Shown here piece after piece: positions 48,165-57,934 of a stretch of DNA of 64,000 bases. Origin of the DNA: Diphasiastrum complanatum (lineage: Eukaryota; Streptophyta; Lycopodiopsida; Lycopodiales; Lycopodiaceae); assembly GCA_029204225.1 (NCBI GenBank), contig CM055106.1:16981314-17045313 (forward strand), given 5' to 3'. A program made the position numbers and the translations under genes. Below the pieces are notes generated by a model. That model was given only the letters and a program-made list of their open reading frames with translations, ran no database searches and had not been told where the DNA came from. Numbering within the stretch: position 1 is the first letter of the stretch; every line of letters starts with the position of its first letter.

Positions 48165-48485
48165 GCCTCAATGAGAAGATCACCTTTTCCACCACTACTT
48201 TGCCCCTCATTGCCTCTATTCGGAAAGTATTTCCTCTTCTTGTTGTTGCCATTGCATGTTAAGACCGAACTTGGATTGTTCAGATTGAAGGATCCAGTCT
48301 TCTTACTCGTGTATATTTTTTTATTCAAACCAACCTTCATACACCGAGAGTAAGAAGCACAAGCTTTCAATGATAGAAGCTCGTGGTTTTCTTGTTGAAG
48401 CTCAAAATATTCGTGAACAGAATCTTGTCGTGAAATATTCTGTTTCTAGTTCAAACCTCAGATGTCGCAAAACTGTCACAAACAA

Positions 48486-48644
48486 TTCGCGAAATATTCC
48501 GAGTTTCTTCTTCAAGCTCAAAGTTATCATTTGTCACGAACAATTCGCGAAAGGAAAAAATGTCACGAAGAGACAAGTGTCGCGAATTATTCGCGAAACA
48601 CGAAGCTGAGACAAAGAGATGGACTGTCGTGAATAATTCGCGAA
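48486..48644. repeat. Cluster of TTCGCGAA palindromes
   Basis: TTCGCGAA occurs at 48,486, 48,544, 48,590 and 48,637, with the longer palindrome-like CGCGAATTATTCGCG at 48,581-48,595. Near copies (TTCGTGAA) flank the cluster. It may be LTR sequence of the copia that follows, since TATA-like CTATAAATAAA lies at about 48,740. Confidence 0.6.
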
Positions 48645-48779
48645 CAGAAATCATTCGACCCTAGAAACAGAGCGTCTATTGAATATCAGCTGTCGTAAAA
48701 GGTTAGATCTACTGTTACAGAATTTAAAGGCCAAAACACCTATAAATAAAAGGCCAAAAGACCTGTCCTGTAGCAATAT

Positions 48780-49944
48780 AAACTCATGGACCAACCACTT
48801 GGTTTTGTAAGCCAAGAATATCCAAAATATGGATATCACATGAATAAAAGCATTTATGGTCTGAAACAAGCATCCAGACAATGGTATAGAAAGAAGGACG
48901 AAGCACTACGTTCCTTAGGTTTCAAACCTCTATTTGTTGAGTCAAATGTCTATATCAAGCATGTCCAAAATGAAATGATTATTCTAGCTGTCTATGTTGA
49001 TGACACACTTATCTTCTCAAGAAGAGATAAGTTGATTGTAGATGTCAAAAGAGACATTTCTGAAATATTTGAGATCGCTGACCTAGGAGAAACGAAAATC
49101 TATCTAGGCTTGCAGATCGTGAGAGACTTTGAAGGTGGTAAGTTGTATCTTCAGCAACAAAAGTACACTCAAAAGATCATTGAAGACTTCAACATGCTCG
49201 AATGCAAACGTGTGCATACTCCCATGATACTTGGAACAATATTGAGCAAGGCAGATTGTCTGCAGACTCTCGAGAAAGAGGAACGAATGGCCAAAACACT
49301 CTATCGTAGGCTGATTGAATCATTGTTATATATAGTAGACAACACCAGACCTGATATAGCATTTGCAGTATACAGGCTGAGCCAATATAATCAGAACCCA
49401 GGATCATTACATTAAAAGTTAGCAAAGAGAGTACTACAATATTTCCAGGAAACAAAAGATTATGGGAATGTGTTATTCGAAGGAAGCTGGATTTCACATC
49501 GAATCTTACAGTGACGCAAGCTGGGCATCCATGAAGGATGATAGCAAAAGTATTTCAGGAGGTTGTACTCTAGCATCTGGCGTAGCCATACTCTGGATAA
49601 GCAAGAAACAAACAACAGTCGCTCAATCTTCTTGTGAAGCGAAATATGTAGCAGCAGCCATGATGGCAAATGAGCTGATCTGGATCAAACAGATGTTGGA
49701 AGGATTTGATGAGTCTATTTCTGAGCCTTATGTCTTGTTAATGGATAACACTTCAGCAATCTATCTTACGAAAGATCTTGTATTTCACTCGAAAATGAAG
49801 CACATAGCTATCAAGTATCATGTGATTCGAGACTTAGCCAAGAAGAAGATACTGAAGACAATTTTCATACCCACAGAGGAAATGACAGCTGATATCTTTA
49901 CGAAGCCACTAATTAAGGCTTTGTTCAAGAAGCAGCGAAGTTTG
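48780..49944 (+). pseudogene. 5'-truncated copia RT-RNase H
   Basis: RT begins mid-domain at MDQPLGFVSQEYPKYGYHMN and includes IYGLKQASRQWYRKK, the intact catalytic AVYVDDTLIFSRRD (about 48,990), and NTRPDIAFAVYRLSQY. After one stop (49,413) the frame continues in RNase H: SYSDASWASMKDDSKSISGG, TTVAQSSCEAKYVAA, LLMDNTSAIYLTKDLVF, MTADIFTKPL and LFKKQR. The RNase H end is cut by the foldback element, whose sequence supplies the last 35 codons of the frame. No gag, protease or integrase is attached. The open stretches suggest it is younger than its neighbours. Confidence 0.92.
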
Positions 49945-50678
49945 GAGCAGGAATATCACAATTGGGTCGGACGCGCTGAACCGATATTGCATGTTGTAAA
50001 AAGAAAACCGGTAAACTTTGAAAGACAGCTCGGACTGAGACGATTATAGTGCCATTAGAAAGCCCTCGATGAAAGCTTAGAAAACGACACCCAACATGAC
50101 CCAGTTTTGAACTATAGTTAAAGAGATATTCCTAGTCAAAGTTTTGGGCGATCAACAGTCAACGGTCAACCTAATATCGGATCAACACGTGGTTGACCAG
50201 TTTGACCCTATCAAACCCTAAGGGCACGCATCGATCTGATATTAAGATTTTAATTTTTTTATTGTTTTTTTTTTGTGGAAGAGCTCGACAAGAGCTTTGC
50301 AACAGCACCAGAGTGACCTAATTCCGAGCTACGGTGCTGTTGTAAAGCTCTTGTCGAGCTCTTCCACAATTTTTTTTTTTAAAACCCTAATATGGATCAG
50401 CGCACGCTCTTAGGGTCTGACCAGGTCAAATTGGTCAACCGCGTGCTGATCCAATATTAGGTTGACTGTTGACCATCCAAAACTTTGACTGAGAATATCT
50501 CTTTAACTGTAGCTCAAAACTGGGGCATGTTGATGTCATTGAAAAGCTCTCGTCGAGGGCTTTCTAATGGTGATGTAATCGTCTCCAATCCGAACTATCT
50601 TTCAAAATTTACCAATTTTCTTTTTACGACATGCAATATCGGTTCAACGCACCCGACCCAATCATGATATTCCTGCTC
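49945..50678. mobile_element. 734-bp near-palindromic foldback element
   Basis: The two halves are reverse complements over almost their full length, about 365 bp each, from GAGCAGGAATATCA at the left edge to TGATATTCCTGCTC at the right. Around the centre (about 50,318) a stem including TGGAAGAGCTCGACAAGAGC is nearly perfect, with a short non-paired loop. The arms contain several TTGACC/GGTCAA motifs. It encodes no transposase, so it is a MITE-like or foldback element. Clear target duplications were not found. It lies inside copia RNase H sequence. Confidence 0.9.
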
Positions 50679-50870
50679 TAGACTCCCGTGCGCCCATCCG
50701 ACCATATGATGCTAAACTAAAATCATAAAGTACTCTTTCTTGCCCAAATGGCTTGTCATGAAGACATCATGATTCACTTCTTGAATCGGTTGTGGTGCTT
50801 CTGCGGTCGCATTTGCCACTTGATTTGATTGTCCCTTGTTGCTGTTCTTTGCTTGTAATATGCGACACTC
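50679..50870. other. Possible decayed copia gag (minus strand)
   Basis: A minus-strand frame with ECRILQAKNSNKGQ weakly resembles the end of a copia zinc knuckle followed by a Gln/Ala-rich linker. Too short to be certain. Confidence 0.25.
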
Positions 50871-52610
50871 TTGGATCTTGGATCTTGGTTGGAATGCTTG
50901 CAGTATCATCATCATGTACCGAATCTGTCAACAAATCTGCTCTCTGTTAGCAAAATTATAGATCTAGGACATAAAGTAGAGTTCAAATGTGATCAATGTA
51001 AAGTGGTCGATAGGACAGATCCTAGCACTCGAAAAGAGGCATGGATACTTGTATAGATTAAGTCATTGCTTTTCTGCCTCTAGTCAGCTCTTAGTACATC
51101 TATTTAAATCAGTAAAAGTTTACTTTAGCATTATAGACTTGATCATTTGAATCATGCTTCTGTACAGCAAATGTCTAAGCAATCCATTGTTCTTGATCTC
51201 GACTATCCTGATAGGAAAGTCGAATTACCTATCTGTCAAGATTGTCTAGTCGGTAAACAGGCTAGGAAACCATTTAGACCAAGCCATTAGCATACTACTA
51301 GAGGATTACTAGATGTTGTACATACATATATCTGTGACCCAATGCATAATCCTTCACTAAAGGATGCAAAGTATTTTATAACTTTTATTGATGAATTTTC
51401 TAGAAGGACTATGGTTTATTTTATCAAGAAGAAATCAAAAGCCTTCAATTGCTTTAGAATCTTCAAGGAGCGTGCAGAGAAAGAGACTGGTAAGACAATC
51501 AAAGCCTTGAGATCCAGCAATGGTGGAGAATACATCTCTATCGAACTCAAGGAATACTGCCAAAGCCAAGGCATTGAACAACAGCTTATCACTAATTCTT
51601 CACCTCAGTCGAATGGCTTAGCCGAGAGGAAGAACCGTATTCCTGTCGAGTCAGCCAAATGCATGCTGGCACATGCATCTTTGCCAAAGAGCTTCTAGGC
51701 TGAAGCTGTCTCCACTGTAGCTTACATCCAGAATAGATGTTCGACAAAGGCTCTCTCAGACAAAACACCACACAAAGTTTGGACAGGCTCCAAGCCTTCA
51801 TTGAAGAACCTTCGAGTATTCGGATGCATCGCCTATGCGTAGATCCCGAAGGAGACAAGGAAGAAATTCGACTTCCAAGGTCTCAATTCCAAGTGAACCT
51901 TCTACACTTGTCATCGACACGACAATCAGAGCCTCTGGATCAAGCATGCCCATAGTCGATCGACTACTCAACAACGAGTCAGATGAATAAGTTGCTGGTA
52001 CTCAGCAATGACAAATCCAAGGAATGGATCATTAGCTAACTTCAGCTCCTCCAAGAAGAACAAGCCGAGTGTGCACACAGCCCACAATATATACTCCTGA
52101 GTCTACCTATCTTTTAGTGCAGGAACCGACATCTGTCAAAGAGGCACTTAGCCTACCAGACTCCGATCTCTGAAGAGAAGCAATGGACAGAGAGTATTCC
52201 TCTCTGATGAAGAACTAGACATGGTCACTAGTCGAAGCTCCTACTGGCTACAATTTTATCGATTGCAAATGGATCTTTAAGATCAAGTACAACGTTAATG
52301 GAGAAATTGATCGAAGGAAGGCACGACTAGTAGCACGAGGATTCACTTAGATCCCCAATCTTGTCTACAACGAAACCAAGCATTCATCGTTCTGAGCTCT
52401 CCTATTGTATGTTGCAATAGCCGACTTGACATACATCAGCTCAATGTACAGACAACTTATCTGAATGGAGTCATCAAAGAAGACATCTACATGCTACAAC
52501 TTCAAGGATACATTCACGAAGGTATGAAGCATCATGTCTGTAAACTCCATACGACATTTTATGGCTTGAAGCAATCAGCCAAAGCTTGGGTTCAGAAACA
52601 GACCTTACTC
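50871..52610 (+). pseudogene. Copia protease-integrase-RT remnant
   Basis: Plus-strand order: protease tail HVPNLSTNLLSVSKIIDLGH (about 50,905-50,965); GAG-pre-integrase with LDHLNHASVQQMS and CQDCLVGKQARKPF (51,135-51,280); integrase FITFIDEFSRRTMVYFIKKK, LRSSNGGEYISIELKEY and SNGLAERKNR (51,340-51,700); integrase C-terminus RVFGCIAYA (about 51,810); RT N-terminus DCKWIFKIKYNVNGEI and RKARLVARGF (52,260-52,350). The second catalytic Asp of integrase is Asn-like in SSNGG. Similarity fades at about 52,610. Numerous stops. It belongs near the 24.5-kb family (KHHVCKLH phrase). Confidence 0.85.
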
Positions 52611-53940
52611 TGCAGCAGGTGAGCAATCGACCAAAGCTGCAGGAAATGTTGATGCTGGCCAACAAAGCATGGAAAATTTTGACAGCACCAAAGAAGACCA
52701 AGTCTACTTCCCGGAAGAGGGCACTTTCTCCATAGGGGCCACCTCCAAAATGACCAAATACGAGCATTATGAAGTTGATATTGAGGAAGCAACCAACGCC
52801 ATCGACATTATAGCAAGATACTACTCTTGAAGGGTGAAGACCCCACCACATAGGCCCAAGCCCCACCAGCACGACCACCACGGGCGCGACTGAAGATGCA
52901 AATGACATGCCATGCTTTCCAGAATGGCACCAAAATAGACGAGACAGAATCCGAAGGTGAAAAGCTCCATAGAAAACCAAGATCTATGAGAGCAACCACA
53001 CAATCTCAACGAACTTTCTCTGAATCGACGGATTCACAAGTTGACAGCTCTACGTTCGATATGGCTTTCCAATAGCACTCGTCACCACATCATGCTACAG
53101 ATGGTGTAGGTTTTGCTGATACATCTATAGCTACAGACACCGCCATGGATTCACAAGTTGCTCAGACACATTTAGTTGCAACTCCACCGATACTGGTTAA
53201 CACACCAATGTCGCCAACATCACCAATGACACATGCAATCCAGGCATGATTTTTGGCAACAACTACAGATCAAGCACAACCTGCAACGGACGTCCAAACA
53301 AACCCCACACCCCCACAAGCACAAATTTTGGGAGGGGAGGGATATGGGAATACCATTCCCAAAGAGACAACAACAACGCAGCAAGAGTAGGCCTATATCA
53401 TCACGGACAAATCCTTGTTCTTCGATGTTGAGGACCTGATCAACATAGAAGACGACATCGACAAAGGAAAGGAAGACCAGCCTTGGGGAAGTCAAATCTC
53501 GCCAGCTACCGTGGCCACCCAGCCTATCACTCCATCCGTCACTCTCACTCCAACTACCACCACTCCCATTCCTCCATTTTCGCCATTACCACCCTCACGA
53601 CCCTCTCAGCATTATTTTTTGGACTAATGCCACCCCACCACGCCCCTAGTAGATATCCCATTCTTTCTAACTTTGACGAGATCTCAGAGGTAGCCAAACT
53701 CTATATATTAAGCCTATCCAAAGCCAGCTACCATGTACACTAGTTAGTGAGCTAGCAGAAAGAGTTGGAAGGCAAAGTCAAGCAACAAGACCAAATCATA
53801 GCAGAGCAACATAAACAGATTAACAACTTACCTCTCCCATCACCGCATACAACCTTGTTGAGAATCCCATACCTGGTCCACCCGCCAAGCTCATGTCGTC
53901 CTCACTAGATCATAACCCACCTGACCTCCCTGAATAGCAC
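52611..53940 (+). pseudogene. Unrecognised decayed coding sequence with a coiled-coil-like end
   Basis: Several open plus-strand blocks, in differing frames, have protein-like composition: an acidic block with FSIGATSKMTKYEHYEVDIE ending IARYYS (about 52,665-52,830), a Thr/Pro-rich block (53,090-53,250 and 53,480-53,620), and a Gln/Glu/Lys block with EGKVKQQDQIIAEQHKQINN (about 53,770-53,835) that could form a coiled coil. I recognise no family. A disordered structural protein of a retroelement is possible, as is chance. The long minus-strand frame at 52,474-52,980 is treated as a shadow. Confidence 0.3.
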
Positions 53941-54492
53941 CACAATGGAGGCCATCCCATTATTAAATTATGCCTTTATCTACTATTGACTAAGAGCCAT
54001 GCATAGTACTTTTGTGACATCTTAAGTTTCGCATCTTTATAAATATTTTAAAAAAGTGACATGAGTGTGTTGTTTATGCTAATGAGTTTCAACCACAACA
54101 ATAATGCCATCTTTCCCTCTTGAAATCTTTTAAATCTCAACTTCTTGTTGTCAAGTTTCAATGTTTGCCATGGCATGGTCAATGCTAGGCATGTTTTTGA
54201 GGTCTTTAAAAAAACTTGACTTAATACAAACGAGGCAAACTATCATGGGTTTTTGGGTTGTCCAGCTATCCAACATTTTTGGTATTAATGTCTTTTGGTA
54301 TTATATGTTCAAAAACATGATTCAAATATATAATAGAGATATTCGTGAATAATCAAAATCATGTAGCACTATATGATACCATAGATTTCAAGCCTTGGAA
54401 TAGTATATTCCAACATTCGCACACATTATATGTGTTTCTTGTCATTCATCATGTTGCATTTCCTTCCCATGATTTACAATCATTAATATATC
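53941..54492. other. Anonymous spacer
   Basis: No supportable feature. Confidence 0.4.
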
Positions 54493-55215
54493 ATGCTCTA
54501 TGCCATAACAATAAGTGATCCCTTCATTCTAGGCTCTTTTTTCTTCATTATGGACTTAGAATACTCTCCATGGTTTGCACATTTGGTAGGCCAAGAAAAA
54601 TTTCTTTCTAAATTGAAAATATATTCCACAATGAAAAAGTACCTCCACGACATCTTATCGCTTGGTAGAAAAGTCTATGTGAATACATCTTCATGCTCAT
54701 CAAGAATTGTTAGTATTGGTGAAAGATTTGATTGATATAATAGATGGTTCATCATAGAGAGTGATGTATGAAATTTTTTTACAAAAATTTCTATGATCAC
54801 TCTTGTAAGACTAGAAATTTATGTGTGAATATTACATAAGGGAATAGTTAGAGACCTTCATAAAAGATTCAAGTGATTTTTGAGTTTATGTCATGGCCTA
54901 TCAAGCTCATTGTAACTTTTCAAGTTGCGTGTTGCTACATAAAGGTCGCTACAAAGACCATTCTCCTATATGTAAAGGATCTAGTCATCATTTTATTGTA
55001 TTTCCTTGCAGAGACTTTGACTCTGCAAAGAGATGTAGACTTGAGGAAATTATCAAATAACGTTATTTCCAGACAACGCTCATGCTTATTCATTATGAAC
55101 TTAAAAAATTCTCCATGGTTTACACATTTGGTAGGCCAATAAATATTTCTTTCATTATTTCCAACTAAATTGAAAATATATTCGACAGTGGAAAAGTACT
55201 TCCACAACATCTTAT
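54493..55215 (+). repeat. Local duplication of a coding-like segment
   Basis: Segments 54,540-54,662 and 55,085-55,210 are diverged direct repeats. Their plus-strand frames read MDLEYSPWFAHLVGQ..LKIYSTMKKYLHDIL and MNLKNSPWFTHLVGQ..LKIYSTVEKYFHNIL, the second with a stop and a short insertion. No family recognised. The duplicated frame may be an old coding fragment. Confidence 0.5.
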
Positions 55216-56130
55216 TGTTTAGTTAAATATATTGCCAAATATGAGATCTAAAATACTTAAAAAGTAACATAGTCCTTGTTATTTCTACCTAGATCTACAT
55301 AAATATGTAGAATTATCTACACACATGCATGCACGCATGCGCACGCACGATGCAATTACATACTTGTGCATATCTTTATACATAGTACTTTTTCATTACA
55401 TGTCAGCTCTCAACATGATGTGACTTTCACAAGATGTGTGTATGTATGTATACACACACTCGCTGACACACATCTTCCATGTCTTTCTTTTGTTTACCTT
55501 TAGATTACAACACCTTTCACAAAAAGCCCTCTACTCTTTTTTCTAAATAAATCAAAAAGCCCTTCTTTCTTGAGAACTATGCACTTTCCCTACCAACTTG
55601 GGTGGACACGACATAACAAACCTTGAGATCAAGACAGTTAGCATGTTAAAGAGACTCTCCATCAGAATTAACACACTTGACATTGGAAGTTTCTCTTGAT
55701 CCATTAGCATTAAAAATCCCTTTTGATCTACTACATAGCTAAGTATCGCTGATTCCACAAGGACCTATTCATTATGGAGGTAGATTCTCTTTCAAAACTC
55801 ACATCAAACTCAAACAAATTGCCCCCTTCTCTCCAAGCTCTTTTTCCCACCTTCATTGAGCCTATCTAACAACTTCCACCATCACAAGCAGTGTAGTGCT
55901 CCAAAATCCGTGCCCATACACGATACTCCTTTTTGTCTAGGCACGTTCAAGATGAATATCTTTCACTACCAAACATACTCTCTATTTCAACCTACTATCC
56001 AACAATTCAAGACTACATTAAGTAAGACAACAACCCTCACTCACCACAAGGAATATCTCATCAAAAATATCTTGGATAGTACTAGGTTTAGAACTAGGGT
56101 CTACTCTTCTTACATTGATTGTAGAAATGG
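55216..56130. other. Anonymous intergenic sequence
   Basis: No gene could be supported. A short GCATGC/GCACGC-rich alternating stretch lies at about 55,325-55,350. Confidence 0.4.
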
Positions 56131-57934
56131 TCATGAAAGCACGTACATGCAATTACGAAGCTTCAGATGAATCAAGGAGTCGTCAACTTCACTACCATTC
56201 AGTAGACCTTTATTGTATAGGTGACGATCGTACCAAGAATTTTGATGATGTTTGTTAACTAATTGTGCATGATACGAGATGAATCGAGTCTCGCACAATT
56301 GGGCTAACGTAAATAGCCTGTTTTGTACCTCTTGTTCGATCGCAACTTTCTCACATAGATCAGTGGAGAAAGCTTGCATGACTCGCAAGGAAGGAACTAA
56401 AGATTCAACAAGCATTACTGCCTCTTAACCATAAACGAGGTGGAAGGGTGTGACCCATCCATTGACCTTCTTGGGAGTTGTACGATGGTCTTGTTAGTGG
56501 ATTCTGCTTGGCCATTACATGGGGGGTGGTACGGAGTACTTTTGTGATGGACAACAAAGTAATGGCATAAGAGATTATCAACCACTTCATTTAAGAAGTG
56601 TGATTCTCAGTCACTAACAAGCTCGATAGGATAGCCAAAATGTGTAATGATGTTTTCATATAGAAAATGTGCGACGGTCTTCACATTGGCATCCTTTGTG
56701 GCTCTAGCCTCAACCCATTTAGTGGAGTAATCGGTGGCAATTAGGATGTAACGGGCTTGAGTGTTTTTGGTTGTTGGGCTGATGGGCCCAACAAAGTCTT
56801 TGCCCCACTTATGGAAAGCTTAGCGGCATAAAATCAGCTTTCATTGTCTTTTTGGGTTGTTGGCAAATACCACATGTTTTTAAAATAGCAAATGTATCCT
56901 TAAATAGTGATGGCCACCATAATCATGCTCAGAGGATGATCTTAGCAATCATTTCGGCAGATAAGTGATTGCCACTAATGCCTTCATGTGCCTGAGATAT
57001 AATAGGTCGTATCTCAGATTCATAACCACATCTGCATATAATACCGTCAGCACCCCTTTTAAATAACTAGCGATAAGTTGAAAGGGTTACCGCTTTTATT
57101 AAAAAAAAATTCTTTTGGCTACTTGATTTAGTCCTTCTTTAAGTCTGCCAGTTGTAAGGAACCGAGCGATTTCCTCAGCCCAAAGTGGTGTAGCATCAAT
57201 CTAAAAAAGACATGCATCAAGTAGTTCATCATTGACCGGTGCATCAACTTTTTTAGCATTTGGAAGTCGGGAAAGGTGATCGGCCATAATAATAGGGCTT
57301 GATGGTTTGTGTAAAATACAAAGGTTTGGCCTAGCAAATAATGTCGCAATTATTGTACGACGTAGACCATGGCCAGTACTTCATGTTCAGTTGTTGTATA
57401 GTTTACTTCAGCAGGCACCAGTTGTCTGCTCAAGAAACGTATTGAAACACCTTTGTTATAGTCGCCCAGTTGTGCTAGGATACCGCCAATAACATACTTA
57501 CTTGTGTCAGTATGCACATGGAAACTACAACTAAATAAATGAGTCGTGTCTTGCTGGCATAGTCGATTATGAAGATGTGGTAGTAGTTAGTATGCCCTAG
57601 AAAAAGTATACCTTCTTCACTGTCGCTAACAAGGGCATCTCAACTATAACCTTGATTTTAGAAGGATCGATAGAAATATCGTCCTTTGATATGATATGTC
57701 CGAGTACAACCCCATGGGTTACCTAGATTTGGCACTTCTCAGGGTTTAGTGATATTCCAAATCGGCGAAAGCGAATGAAGATCTTTTCGAACATTTCGAG
57801 GTGTTTTTCTACTAAAGAATGCACCCCCAAATCATCAAGACAAATCTCAACAATGCGGTGGAGCAAATCTTGAAACGCCATTTGCATGATGCGTTGGAAC
57901 GTGGAAGGCGCATTGCATAAGCCAAAAGCACAAA
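56131..57934 (-). pseudogene. Ty3/gypsy RT-RNase H-integrase remnant
   Basis: In minus-strand order: RT from FGLCNAPSTFQRIMQMAFQD (57,850-57,929) with the catalytic site reading CLDD instead of YLDD (57,831-57,842), then RRFGISLNPEKCQI and HGVVLGHIISKDDI; RNase H with RHYLLGQTFVFYTNHQALL (about 57,300); integrase with a CGICQQPKK zinc-binding remnant (about 56,850), STPYHPPCNGQAESTNK (about 56,480-56,545) and a C-terminal part ESLVPSLRV, ETRFISYHAQLVNKHHQN, WYDRHLYNK. Stops and frameshifts are frequent. Gag, protease and the RT N-terminus are missing; its place is taken by copia sequence. No gypsy LTR was found beside it. Confidence 0.88.

Noticed and set aside
52474-52980. 168-codon minus-strand hydrophobic frame
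   Set aside because: It overlaps copia RT and the unknown plus-strand relic and looks like a shadow; no recognisable family.
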